From Thunnus maccoyii (taxonomy: Eukaryota > Chordata > Actinopteri > Scombriformes > Scombridae), in the NCBI RefSeq assembly GCF_910596095.1, contig NC_056553.1, positions 18,189,725 to 18,253,724 on the forward strand: a DNA stretch of 64,000 nucleotides, given 5' to 3'. The notes under the pieces were generated by a model. The model had not been told where the DNA came from, searched no databases, and was given only the letters and a program-made list of their open reading frames with translations. Numbering within the stretch: the stretch's first letter is position 1; the number at the start of each line of letters is the position of its first letter. Both the position numbers and the translations under genes were made by a program. Of this stretch, positions 11,640-23,708 are shown piece after piece.

Positions 11640-12595
11640 TGGAAAGGCTCTGACTCCCATTCTACTTTTGGAGACTGTAGGAACCACAAGTAAGCCTACA
11701 TTCTGGGAGCGCAGTGTTCTAGTGGGGTAATAGGGTACTATGAGCTTTTTAAGATATGATGGTGCCTGACCATTAAGGGCTTTGTAGGTGAGAAGGATTT
11801 TAAATTCTATTCTGGATTTTACAGGAAGCCAATGCAGTGAAGCTAAAATTGAAGAAATATGATCTCTTTTTCTAGTTTTTGTCAGTACACATGCAGCTGC
11901 ATTTTGGACCAGCTGGAGAGTCTTTAGAGACTTGTTAGGGCAGCCTGATAATAGGGAATTGCAATAATCCAGCCTTGAAGTAACAAATGCGTGGAGTAAT
12001 TTTTCTGCATCTTTTTGAGAAAGGATGTGCCTGATTTTTGCAATATTAAGTAAGTGAAAAAAGGCAGTCCTTGAAATTTGTTTTATGTGGGAGTTGAAGG
12101 ACATATCCTGATCAAAGATAACTCCCAGATTCCTAATAGTGATGTTGGAGGCCAGGGCAATGCCATCTAGAGGAGCTATATCATTAGATAATGTGTTTCT
12201 AAGGTGTTAAGGGCCAAGAACAATAACTTCAGTTTTGTCTGGGTTTAGTAGCAGAAAATGGCAGGTCATCCAGGTCTTTATGTCCTTAAGGCATGTTTTG
12301 AGTTTCTTAAGCTTCATTGATAAATATAATTGGGTATCATCTGCATAGCAATGAAAATTCATGGAGTGTTTCCCAATAATATTACCTGAAGGAAGCATAT
12401 ATATGGTGAATAGTGTTGGTCCAAGCACAGAACCTTGTGGAACTCTGTGTCTAACTTTTATGTGCATGGAGGATTCATTGTTAACGTGTACAAACTGAAA
12501 TTGATCTAATAAATAGGATTTAAACCAGCTTAATGTAGTTCCTTTAATGCCAATTAAATGTTCCGGTAATAATGTATCTGTAATAGATACATAGA
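11640..12595 (-). mobile_element. LINE fragment, L2/Rex1-like (reverse transcriptase C-terminal part)
   Basis: Minus-strand frames give reverse-transcriptase motifs: VPQGSVLGPTLFTIYM and CYADDTQLYLS (catalytic YADD near 12335-12352), then SRLDYCNSLLSG and LASLHWLPVKSRIEFKIL toward 11634. The frame is interrupted near 12110-12206 and both ends are truncated, so it is dead. The 3' part matches the LINE at the right end of this window (63525 onward). The clade is assigned by the motif wording of fish L2/Rex1-type elements. Confidence 0.85.
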
Positions 12596-12760
12596 TAGAT
12601 ACATAATAAACAATTTTCTACATTAACATAAAGTCTGAGAGAAAAGACTGAAGTGAAACTAAAAAAGCAACCACTTGTCTTGACACTCTAGTTTCTCACA
12701 GTATTTGATGCTGTTGATGCTTAAAGGTGGTGAAACGTGTGTCGTTTTTCATTTCCACAG

Positions 12761-12805
12761 GACACAGAGCAACGGAGCAAACTGAATGTGATCCAAGTAT
12801 CATGA
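12761..12805 (+). pseudogene. Relic of second tail exon, unit A
   Basis: It follows the same 'catttccacag' acceptor as the other tail exons and starts GACACAG, but then diverges: DTEQRSKLNVIQVS then stop. Units B, C and E have DTVEAE at this place. The Tyr-Val-Asn motif is gone. It lies more than 8 kb past the used tail exon of unit A and is probably not part of any product. Confidence 0.4.
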
Positions 12806-13159
12806 GACACGACAAAGATATATTGTTCACTATCAACAAAATGATGTATTATTTTTTATTCTTAATTCTACTTATAAATACTTATAAAAAATTATATTCT
12901 GCAGGATCAGAGTTTTTTGGCCAATAAATAGTAAATGGTATTACTTTGCGTGGAAAGATCTACTATATGATTAGCCTTGCTGAATTATATTTTAATCTAA
13001 ACTTTTCTTAGTATAAAATCCACCTTTTTTCCAAGAGAGCAAGTAAAACATACTGTATGCTTTTTTTCTGCATACATTTTTCTTTTTTTCATGTTTTGTC
13101 CCGTATTTTAAGATAAAAAGATTAATATTCTCTTATCTGATTAAAGCTTGAATGATCAA

Positions 13160-13570
13160 GAAAACTGCCAAACCAAATGATTCTTTTATTTAGCCTCACT
13201 CATGCTAGCAGCTCTTCTAATGTCAGCATGCTAACATGCTCATAATGATAATGCTAACATGCTGATACCAAGCAATTATATTGTTAACCATGTTCACCAT
13301 GTTAGTTTGACCAATTAGTACTAAACAGCTGAGGCTGATGGGAAAGTTCTGCAGGAATTTTGTTGTAAACCAAATTATTGGACAAATTTAAATTTTGATC
13401 TGATGGTGGTGTTAGATGAAAAGTCAGTGGATCACCAAAGTCAGTAGGATTCCTCCTCCGAGGACCATGTCTGTTCAAAGTTTTGTGCCAATTCATGCAG
13501 GAAATGTTGAGATGTTTGAGTCTGGAACAAAGTGATGGACTGACAGACAGACATTGTCATCCATAGAGCC
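13160..13570. repeat. Inter-unit interspersed repeat, reverse copy (before unit B, type 1)
   Basis: It contains 'gtcagcatgctaacatgctc' and ends near 'gacagacattgtcatccat', the other side of the common percomorph repeat seen at 4080, in the opposite orientation. It recurs at 22200, 31150, 35180 and 40780. Two versions exist: type 1 (before B and D) has 'ttctgcaggaattt'; type 2 (before C, E and F) has 'ttgtttgtcagttt' and 'gaggcgttag'. CTTG at 13147-13150 just upstream is the empty site of the solo LTR present in the other units. Confidence 0.55.
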
Positions 13571-13839
13571 AAATATTTTCATAAAAGAGCTAAATTAAAA
13601 CCTTTAAATTATGAGGAAGTAGACAATATCAAAGAGAAAACCATTTTCATCACTCATGTTATCATTTGTTTGACAAAGGTCATGATAGCTGTGTAGCTGA
13701 CTGCTGATTTAATGTGTAATCCAGCACAATGGTGGCTCTGTAAAAATTATATTTTGAAAAAACTCACAAACTAACTAACAAACTATGTAATTTTATCACT
13801 TATTTAGTGGAAAAAATGTAATTACACAAATAGAACCAT

Positions 13840-14460
13840 GTGAGGTGAAAGAGGCATTTTCATCACTGAGGTTCTCTCATCAGTCCAGTAATGCAGAGCA
13901 GCAGCAACAACACTGGAAACTAGAATATATATGTGTAACACATGAAGTCAATATTTCTATCTGTGCAAATGGGTTAAAATACTCACAGGATGTGAACAAT
14001 GAAGGCGAGAAGTGTTTGTATTTGTCAGATATTTATATCACTCAGGTCAGCTGATCTTCAGCTTTACAACAAAACCACATGGACTTGCTCTGTAAGTCTT
14101 AAAACACAGGAAGTCAACTCACTTTTAAATTATAAAAGCTAAAAAGGTTGGTTAGTCAGCAAGACAGCAACAACAACTGAGTATATGTGCACAATACATG
14201 AAGTTAACATATCATCTGTTCAAATCAATACATTATTTTAGTGATTTATATAATATATTCTACATATTAGTGAATATAGACCTGCAGTGAGTCATGTGGT
14301 TAAAATACTCAGCATATTAGCAGTAAGGGTGAGAACTGTTTGTATTTGTTGTAAACTTGTGTCACTCAGGTCCAAATGAACTTTCTCTGTAGGTCTTAAA
14401 ACACAGGAAGTTGACTCAGTTTTAAATTGAAAAAGCTAAAAAGGGAAGTCGGTCAGTTTG
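13840..14460 (+). repeat. Tandem repeat of about 300 bp upstream of unit B promoter
   Basis: Two copies of a segment follow each other. Each ends with 'ctctgtaagtcttaaaacac' or 'ctctgtaggtcttaaaacac' followed by 'aggaagt' and an A-rich 'aaaagctaaaaagg'. Units B and D have both copies; C, E and F have a single fused copy. Because each copy carries an ETS-like GGAA, the number of copies could affect promoter strength. That is inference. Confidence 0.55.
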
Positions 14461-14561
14461 TCTGTTTCATTACAGTTCAGCTTAATAAACTGAAAGATTT
14501 CACTTGAAATCACCAGTCAAAGGATCTTACTGCTGCTCTGTTTTTGATGTGGGCTTGTTGG
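14397..14561 (+). promoter_or_regulatory. Proximal promoter and 5'UTR exon of unit B
   Basis: ACAGGAAG (14403-14410) followed by TTGACTCAG (14411-14419) keeps the ETS plus AP-1-like pair seen in A. The 5'UTR exon ends at 14561 before gtaag. In C the pair reads AGGAAGTCAACTCAG (23191-23205), with the AP-1 core damaged. In F it reads CAGAAAGTTGACTCAG (41612-41627), with the GGAA core lost. Confidence 0.4.
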
Positions 14562-14922
14562 GTAAGACCTTCTTAACTTTTTAACCCAGAGAGTTATATT
14601 ATTCTGTTACTCCTCATGAACTGAAGTGGAAAATATTTGATATAACATCTTATTTGTTGGGCTTTGTTTTAGCAGAAATGGCATCTAAGAAATGAAAGAT
14701 CACTGTAACATTTTACCATTAACAGATACCATAATCTCACTACTTTGGTATTATTTAGAATTTACATTAAATATAATATTTCATAGTTCTGCAGATTTAC
14801 ATCCCTGGTTTGAATGTGTGAATTTTAAGAGAAGAATTGGTTTTAATATAATGAATAAAAACTCCATAAAATGGTTAAAAGAAGAAAATATTCCTGCATT
14901 TTTATGTTTGTAAATCCAGGTG

Positions 14923-17900
14923 ATGAGATTCATGGCAGCCCTGTCTACAAAGATGTTGACAGACAACATGTTACTGAGTGTCTTCTTTCTTACAGGTGAG
15001 CTGTTTGTTCACTCAGTTTTATTTTGAGACATTAACTCAAATCATTTACACTCTGAAACAAAGCAGAAAGACCAGAAACTTCTTACAACTGTTCACATCC
15101 TGACTGCAACGTCAAGTTTTAAAACTGTTAACAGGACAAGAAAACATGCAACATTCAGCTGCTGAACTGTATTTATTGTATCATGAACCATCTCATCATG
15201 GAGATTTTTCTACTTTATGTTAATCATGACTCTGATCTCACAGGTGCTTTGGCTGCTTGTCCTGATGATTCAGGCCTTTTCATTACTGCACCGCTGGAGA
15301 TGGAAGCACTGAGTGGATCTTGTTTGCAAATCCCGTGTAACTTTGGTGCTGGACCAGGAAAAACATTTGATGGCAGCAGAACAACCTTTGGAGTGTGGAT
15401 TAAAAAGGACGTTAGATTTGCACTCTATCCAGAGAATGTGATTTTCAACAGTAGTCAGACAGTTAACACCTATCCAATGAACATTACTGGAAACCTGAGT
15501 CAGAAAAACTGCACAACTTTGTTTTCCAGTTTAATCACAACGTATACAGACAGATACTACTTCAGAATTGAGAACAGACAATTCATATCAACAGCTCTTT
15601 GTAGTCCTATTCAAATAACAGTCAAAGGTAAGAGAATTTTGTTTTTTCAGTCATATTGTTGTTTAGAATAAAAAGGAAATCAGTTGCAGCTTTGGTCTGA
15701 ACAGCAAACACCATGGCCCTAACCTTTACTGTGAAATTAAATATCTGATGTAGACTACAAAGAAAACTCAGCTGTGGTGAAATGTGAGAGAAACCAGCCT
15801 GTGAACACATAGTCATTGGTTTGAATGTCCTGACTCACAGCTGAATAATACCTGAATATTTATACATTTAATCAGTATCAAGTTATTTTCACTCCTCCAT
15901 ATTCATTGAGGGACAAAGTTTAAATTAGTCTTAGTTTGCTTAAATTGCTGATTCTGACAGTTACTGTCTCAATAAATGCTCACAATACTCAACAACCTCT
16001 GACAGTTTCATGTTCCATGATGTGGTTTTTACAAATGGATAAAAATTAGCTGTAAAATAACTAACACTGACATGTAGCGTAAAGTCTGTCTTTGATTTTA
16101 AACCACAGATTCTCCTCCGAGCCCCAGAATTGAAATCTCAGGTGAGCTGAAGGAGAAGGAGTCTGTCACTATAACCTGCTCAGCTTTCACTCCCTGTCCA
16201 CACTCCCCTCCTAAACTCACCTGGAATCTCCAACAAGACGCTCACAACAAAATAGAGGAAAACGCAGATCGAACCTTCACGACTAAAATCCAGACGACCA
16301 TCACTCTGTCTGACAAGCACGACGGATACAACATCACCTGTTCTTCCAACTACTCTGTGAATGAAGGACAAAATGCTAAGTCAGCAGAGGAAAAAGTGAC
16401 TCTCAGTGTTTCATGTAAGGCAACCAGAGTTTGTTATTGGATCCTGTCAAAACATGATGATTTATGGGATGACAGCTGATTTTTAATGAATAAAAATAAT
16501 CACATTTTCTGCAGATGCTCCCAAAGACACCTCAGCGAGGATCAGTCCATCAGGTTCGGTGTCACCAGGTAGCTGGGTGAACCTGACCTGCTCCAGCAGA
16601 GCCAAACCTGCTGCCAACTTCACCTGGTACAAGATCAGCAAAGATGGACCCATGAAAGTATCTGAAGGAGACTTTTACAGCTTCAATGTGACAGATGGAG
16701 GAGTTTATCACTGTGTGGCCACAAATGATCTTGGTAATCAGATGTCATCAAGGATCCATCTGACTATTAAAGGTAAATGCAGGACTGTACTGAATCCACT
16801 CTAATGTGGGACTCCAAAAGTGGGTGCACATCACTTGTTCTGCCAGATATCCTGTGAATGAAGGAAAAGATATCAAGGCAGCAGAGTAAAAACTTGTTCA
16901 ATGTTTCAAGACGTAATTTAAATTTATTTTCTGAAGACAACTGAAGGCTCCTTAAAATCGGCCCTGCTGAGATGTTGTTGAGCATGAACGTCATCAAAGT
17001 GTGCTGTTGCAGCAGAGCCTGACTTCTAATCTTGCATTAGGAGAGGCCAAGAGAATTTTGTTACAAAGATTAATAAGGTGTCACATTATTGTTGCATCTG
17101 TATGATGTTAAAATGCAGCAGTTGTAGAGAAAATTCATATTTCACACATTGTGATTTACAAATAACATCACCTTTCGCCTCAAAGAGTCTTCTTTTACAA
17201 TGATATATTCTTCTTCCACTTTACAAATCTTTTCCCATCACTCAAAAATCTCTCCATGTCAAGTCTTCCAGACTCGGGAATGATGTTTGTTTAAAATTTG
17301 TGATGTTTTAGAAACTTAACACTTTCCATTAAGGAGAATGTGACCATGGTGTCGTGTTACAGGTGATGAACAGTTGAAATTGGTTGACGTCCACATTATA
17401 CTGAAGACTGTGGGAATTGTGATACTGGTCAGTACAGTGATCATCTTTGAGTGGTGAGGCAAACTTTTTGATACTTTGCAACTACAGACAAATTTGTATG
17501 ATGTTAAATGTGGTTTGGATGTTTGAGATAGATCATTATTATCACAATATAAACAAAAAACTTCTTTCCATCTCTTTTTTTCCCAGCTGGTTCAGAACAA
17601 GACGCTCCACCAAACCAGTGAAGGTAATAAAAAATTAATTATATGTTCGACTTTCAAAAATCCATCTTAAAATGTTTCCCAGCTGACTGACCACAGCTAC
17701 AGTATGTTGCCTGTGAGATCTACTCAGTAAACATTGTGTTTATCTTATCCTGTCCTACTTCTGAGTACAAGTGTTGTTTTAATAAACCATTACAGTAACT
17801 CACAAATGTTATGCTAACATTTTAAACTAAGATGGTGAACATGGTGAACATTATACCTTCTAAACATCAGCATCGTCACGGTGAGCATGTTAGCATGCTG

Positions 17901-18292
17901 ATGTCAGCTTAAAGCACGGTCAAAGTACAGCCTCACAGAGCAGCTTGCATGGCTGTAGACTCTAAGTCTTGTTGTCCTAAACTAGCATCACAGTTTATCT
18001 TTGTCACATTAATCTGCTGAATCAAAGGTGACCTTACAGTCAACACTTTGTTACATGAACAGACAGGAAATTAGAGTTGGAGCTTTTGTGTTGACTCATT
18101 TGGTCCTGTGTGAGACTTATTGATCAACCAGCTAATTAACTGATTTGGATTTTTTCACTGATGATAAAACTCTTTCAGCTGCAGTAAATTCACTACAAAT
18201 CACTAAGACCTCACTGTCTCTGTGCTGTTTCATTTCCACAGGACACAGTAGAAGCAGACTATGTCAACACAGTGATGGAGTTGTCATCATGA
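14923..18292 (+). CDS. Siglec-like Ig receptor, unit B (TM lysine, YVNT tail)
   Basis: Exons are 14923-14995, 15244-15627, 16109-16414, 16515-16772, 17363-17453, 17587-17623 and 18242-18292. All are in phase and give 399 residues. The V-set has SCLQIPC, KNC and YYFRIE (sialic-acid Arg). Its GAGPGKTFDGSR and KKDVRFALYPEN loops differ from the other units. D2 is nearly identical to A, C and F. D3 has VNLTCSSRAKPAANFTW and YHCVATNDLG. The helix has the same Lys (ILKTVGIVILV), followed by a Cys-Trp and a basic stretch (RTRRSTKPVK). The tail is DTVEADYVNTVMELSS: YVNT fits the Grb2 SH2 pattern YxN, and there is no ITIM. This suggests signalling by an adaptor pairing with the Lys, or a decoy role. 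A candidate polyA signal is at 18973. Confidence 0.84.
16803..16910 (+). pseudogene. Relic C2-set exon in unit B intron
   Basis: The sequence translates to a damaged match of the end of the D2 domain: TSCSARYPVNEGKDIKAAE then stop, where D2 has ITCSSNYSVNEGQNAKSAE. No acceptor or upstream half remains. The same relic is in unit C, while unit A lacks this segment. It shows that the ancestral gene had at least one more Ig domain. Confidence 0.6.
17810..17990. repeat. Interspersed repeat copy, unit B
   Basis: Same repeat and same position as 4080-4290, in the intron before the last tail exon. Nearly identical to it in sequence. Confidence 0.5.
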
Positions 18293-20250
18293 GCCATGAG
18301 GAGAGGAAGACCACATGTTCATCATCAGTAGAATTACATGATATCCAGTATTGTCTATTCTGTATTACATGCTTATTCATCATTTGCATTTGTTAGTGTT
18401 CCACTTACAAGAAGGCTGATAACTGCTTCCTCCAGGGCAGTAAATATGAAATAGTCTTACTTTGTATAAGCTTTGAAAGATGAACAAGATGATCCCAGAC
18501 TTCATCAGCATGTGAAGGTGGTTTTGTTTCTGCAGTGCATTTCTTCTTTTTTCCTCTGAGAGTCAACATAACATCTTCATTACTAATATTGGACTGATTC
18601 ATGGCACCAGTAGTTTTTCTTTTGTTTTTAAGATGTCAAAAACATAATTAAACCATGTTATTAATACAATTAATTAGTAATGAAATGAAATGACTGTTAA
18701 AATGTGAACTTTCAGATTTCTTGCCAAGAAGCTTTTCATGTAGTGTTTAGGAGAAAAGCATTTTTTATCACTTATTCTGTCATTTGTTTTAGCACATTTA
18801 CACAGGTAAAGGTTGATGATAGCTGCAGATGACGGATTTCTTAATGTCACATTTACAGCACAGAAGTCAGCAAAGACACTGTGGTAACTGTGTGCAAAAA
18901 ATATTGTTATGATTTCAGCTGATTAATTGTGTCATTATTGTAATTCACATGATATATTCTATACCTATCAATAATAAAGAAGATTAAGCATACAGGCGTG
19001 CAATGAGTTCTGTTAAATGTGTTTTAGAGTGAATTTGTCATTTGAAAACTTAAGTTTTTACCAAATCTGACTTCCTTCCTCACAGGATATCATTTGCATG
19101 TGAACTGTTTGTATGTAGTGTTTTAATCTCTAAGTTCAGATGATATCCAGAAGCTTTTGAACCAAAAAAGATGAACAAAGAGAAGTTTAGATGAAGAGAG
19201 AAGTTGATACATTGTTCTTTACAATTCTACCAAGATTCACAAATTGCCTCACTTCACTTCAAAGTCATGAAATTACATGTTTCTTTCATTGTTTAGTGGT
19301 GGACTCATTTGATGAGGAAAACTTTACATCTTGGCTCCTTTACTGTAAAACAAAATGTCTTCTGAAGGATAATCAATTAAATCAGTGGTGAGCTAATGTT
19401 ACAGAGACTAACCTGTGATCAGAGAGTCTTTTTCAATGTTCTGACTGGGATGTTTAAATTTCAATAGACTGCTGTGGGGAAAAACATCTAAATTTCTTGC
19501 TTGTGTCTTACAGTACTGAAACAGGACGGTCTTGACATAAACAAGAACCGGCCTTCTCATAGAAAATGAAAAGGAAAGGCAAAAGAGGGAAGAGATCAGG
19601 ACATGAGACAAAGAGATGGAGAAGAACTGAATGTGAGGGATGAAGAACTGAGTGAGAAAGATGAAACAGAAGAAAAATGAGAGGGACAGAAGCTGATGGG
19701 GAGAGATTAAGACTGAAAGACACTTTACACCTTGTGGTGTGTTTTCTCTGTTTACATCATTTCCAGAACAAAGACACACTCAGTAAAGTAGTTTTTGGCT
19801 ATTTTCTGTCACCATTTACCTGCAGAAGTGATAAATACATTTCTCCGTTGCCACCCCATGTAAAACTTTCTAGATCTGCCACTTCTGATTACTGTACTAC
19901 TGTATTTGCGGGCCTCACTTATTATTGTGTTCTCATCATTCTCCACCAGGCGACACTGTTGACCACAAAGAGGCAGTTTATGGTTCAGACCTGACATTTC
20001 ATTTTTCCAGCTCTTCTTAACAATAAACAAAATTAAACTGCAAGTGACATTCAGTGAGTCCGCCACACTCCGATGACTGTTACTATAGCGATTCACCTGT
20101 ATATATATCATTCCTACTATTCACAGCTCTGTACAACTGCCCCGTAAAAAAACGTGCTTCTGTTCACAAAGAAACAAGAATGCACGTTATCTGCTGCAGC
20201 ACATCATCCGCAGATCACAAACTACACTATGAGTTGTTTCATTTCCACAG
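18293..20250. other. 3' flank of unit B, no further gene supported
   Basis: It contains AATAAA at 18973, the conserved VVDSFDEENF-like open bit near 19300, and the purine-rich block near 19560-19680. It lacks the ITIM-exon relic, the Tc1 element and the 0.5-kb insert of unit A. No reading frame with splice support was found. Confidence 0.4.
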
Positions 20251-20286
20251 GACACAGTAGAAGCAGAATGTCAACAGAGCGATTGA
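20251..20286 (+). pseudogene. Second tail exon copy, unit B (damaged)
   Basis: The 'gtttcatttccacag' acceptor and the start GACACAGTAGAAGCAGAA equal those of the first tail exon, so this is an internal duplicate. Compared with unit E a 2-base loss removes the Tyr: DTVEAECQQSD then stop, where E reads DTVEAEYVNRAIEIQT. Use in any transcript is unproven. Confidence 0.45.
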
Positions 20287-20692
20287 GATCCAGACATAAG
20301 ATTGATTGAGACATAAGATATAATGTTCACTATCAATAAAATTATGTATTATTTTTATTCTTAATTCTACTTGTTTGTGTGATACTTATTAAAAATGATA
20401 ATCTGGTGGATCAGTTTTTTGGCCGATAGATATTAAATGGTATTACTTAGTGTGGAAAGATGAACTCCATGATTAGCCTTGCTAAATTAATCTAAATTTT
20501 TATCTTTTTGCCAGGAGAGCAAGTAGAACACACTGTATGCTTTTTTCTGCAATTTGTTCCTGTATTAACACAAAATACAGACAGCTTCATCAATAATCTG
20601 TATAAGGTTGGGCTGATTTCTTGCCTATTTTCATGTTTTGTCTCCCATTTTAAGATGAAAAGACTAATATTCTCTTATCTGATTAAAGCTTG

Positions 20693-22176
20693 TGTGGCAG
20701 AGTGGTGCCGTAAATTGCCTCGACAACGCCACCGGGGGGATTTCACCCCGGAAATTATTAAATTGGGAGTTAGCTCCAAGCAAATAAGCAAGACACAGGT
20801 TCAATAATAAATTCCACTTAGGTAGAGAACGTGTTCAATTAAAAATACTTTATTAAACAAAATGAGAAAAAGAAACAATCAAAGGGTAATTCGCTAAAAA
20901 TGTCAGCCACCACAGCGGAACCCAGGAATTAATGGCACAGGAAGGCGAACCAAAAAAAGGGGTTGGAGACAGGGCTGAGGCTTACCAAGGCAGCACGGAT
21001 CAAACCAAGGCAGGGGAATTCACAACAAAAGAAAAAACACTTGTGACAAAGCAAACCAGCGAACAAAATCGAGAGTGCGAAGGAAACCCACCACCGGGGG
21101 AGTGGACTGCTGCCTGGGTCCCCAGCACCTGTCAGAAAGAGATTAATATACAGCAAACAAAACAATACAAAAGCCCTGGTGGTGACACTACAATCTGACA
21201 CAATTACATAGGCCCCAAATTAATATTTAAGAATGAAACACCCAAATAAACCAAATTGTTTTCATTCTTAACACAAATCAAAGAAGAAACTAACTAAGTA
21301 AGGGGAGTAATTATGTCAGTAAAATAAAATACACACAAACGACCAATCTAAAAAGGTACAGACTGAGCGGCCTGTACGCAGGAGTCACCACGCAGCTCGG
21401 TCAGCCGGACAGCTGAGCCGCAGGGCATCAGCTGTGAAGCAGCAGCGGTGAAACAATAGTTGAAACAGCCACGGCGGAGACAGCATCAAAGCCGCAGCCG
21501 TATTTAGGGGGTGGTGGCCAGTGCTAAGCCATGCACCTCTACAGCCTCTATAAAAAGGGCACAAATGATTTTTATTAAATCTGGTGAATGATTATTTTAA
21601 GGTGAGTTCCATTCATGGTTACTACCTACCAGCGGGCACCAGCACAGCCTCCCCGACGATAGGAGGGAGAAGTTGGCCTGTAGCGTTGCTTTGCTGCAAG
21701 GCAGCAATCAACATGCCAGTCAGCTGAGAGCCACACGCACTGTTGTATAAGAAAGGCGGACAACGCCGACTCACCAAGGGAAACAAGAAGCGACCACGCC
21801 GGGCCCCGAGTGGGCCAAGCAGTCCCTCCACACCAACAGCCAACTGCACACACACAGAGAAACACCAGCGCTACCAGTGCGCACACAGCACCGACTGCGC
21901 ACTTAAATGGGAGAGGGTACACTGGCAGAGCGCATTACCTTTGAATAACAGTGAAGCACGTTGGCGGCAAGCAAACACGCCAAAATGCCCACACTGCTCC
22001 ACCACGCCAGGCTGCAGCCACCACACAGCAGGATCATCCAAGGGAGGCTAGAGAGGAAGAGGTGCGATCAGGCACCTGCCTATATAGGTGCGCTTGGTGC
22101 CACCCAGCAACAGCGCGCTAAGAACTGGCACAGTGCCACACGGTGGCATGGAGAGCCACTACATCATACGGCCACA
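20693..22176 (-). mobile_element. Solo LTR of a retrovirus-like/LTR retrotransposon, copy 1
   Basis: Begins TGTGGCAG and ends CGGCCACA (TG...CA ends), flanked by a 4-bp direct repeat CTTG at 20689-20692 and 22177-22180. Unit A has the same flanks with a single CTTG (13147-13150), an empty site. Length 1484 bp with no internal genes, so it is a solo LTR left after recombination. An AATAAA on the minus strand near 20856 and the GC-rich half to the right suggest minus orientation. A 4-bp duplication fits Gypsy-type or some ERV elements; the family is not certain. It entered after unit A split from the others and before the B-E duplications. Confidence 0.75.
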
Positions 22177-22189
22177 CTTGGATGATCAA

Positions 22190-22600
22190 GAAGATGGTTA
22201 AACAAATGATTCTTTTATTTAGCCTCACTCATGCTAGCAGCTCTTCTAATGTCAGCATGCTAACATGCTCATAATGATAATGCTAACATGCTGATACCAA
22301 GCAATTATATCGTTAACCATGTTCACCATGTTAGTTTGACCAATTAGCACTAAACAGCTGAGGCTGTTGGGAAAGTTGTTTGTCAGTTTGTTGTAAACCA
22401 AATTATTGGACAAATGTAAGTTTTGATCTGAGGCGTTAGATGAAAAGTCAGTGGATCATTAAAGTCAGTAGGATTCCTCCTCTGAGGACCATGAATGTCT
22501 GTTCAAAGTTTTGTGCCAATCCATGCACGAGATGTTGAGATATTTGAGTCTGGACCAAAGTGATGGACCGACAGACAGACATTGTCATCCATAGAGCCAA
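22190..22600. repeat. Inter-unit interspersed repeat (before unit C, type 2)
   Basis: Homologue of 13160-13570 with the type 2 differences ('ttgtttgtcag', 'gaggcgttag'). No gene. Confidence 0.5.
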
Positions 22601-23708
22601 ATATTTATATAACAAAACAAAGAACACTTAAAATTAAAACATTTAAACATTTGAATTATGAGGAAGTAGACAATGTCAAAGAGAAAACCATTTTCATCAC
22701 TTACATCATCATTTGTGTTTGAGCACATATACAAAGGTTATGACAGCTGTGTAGTTGACTGCTGATTTAATGTGTCATCCAGCACAATGGTAGCTCTGTA
22801 AAAGTTACATTTTGAAACAACTTACAACTGACTTGTGTCACTTATTTAGTGATGAAATTGTAATAACACAAATAAACACATGTGAAGTGAAAGAAACATT
22901 TTCATCACTGAGGTTTTCTCATTGGTCCAGTAATGCAGAGCAGCAGCACACAAGTCAGCAACAACAACTGAGTATATGTGTACGATACATGAAGTTAACA
23001 TATCATCTGTTCAAATCAATACATTATTTTAGTGATTTATATAATATATTCTACATATTAATGAATATAGACTTGCAGTGAGTCATGTGGTTAAAATACT
23101 CAGGATATTAGCAGTAAGGGTGAGAACTGTTTGTATTTGTCGTAAACTTGTGTCACTTCAAATGAATTTCCTCTGTAGGTCTTAAAACACAGGAAGTCAA
23201 CTCAGTTTTAAATTGCAAAAGCTAAAAAGACAAGTCGGTCAGTTTGTCTGTTGCATCACAGCTCAGCTTAATAAACTGAAAGATTTCACTTGAAATCACC
23301 AGTCAAAGGATCTTACTGCTGCTCTGTTTTTGATGTGAGCTTGTTGGGTAAGACCTTCTTAACTTTTTAACCCAGAGAGTTATATTATTCTGTTACTTCT
23401 CATGAACTGAAGTGGAAAATATTTGATATAACATCTTATTTGTTGGGCTTTGTTTTAGCAGAAATGGCATCTAAGAAATGAAAGATCACTGTAACATTTT
23501 ACCATTAACAGATACCATAATCTCACTACTTTGGTATTATTTAGAATTTACATTAAATATAATATTTCATAGTTCTGCAGATTTACATCCCTGGTTTGAA
23601 TGTGTGAATTTTAAGAGACGAATTGGTTTTAATCTAATGAATAAAAATGCCATAAAATGGTTAAAAGAAGAAAATATTCCTGTATTTTTATGTTTGTAAA
23701 TCCAGGTG

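Noticed and set aside
20929-22185. Many overlapping open frames on both strands in the GC-rich inter-unit blocks
   Set aside because: They are inside the solo LTR copies. Solo LTRs carry no genes, and the frames overlap in several phases with low-complexity composition.
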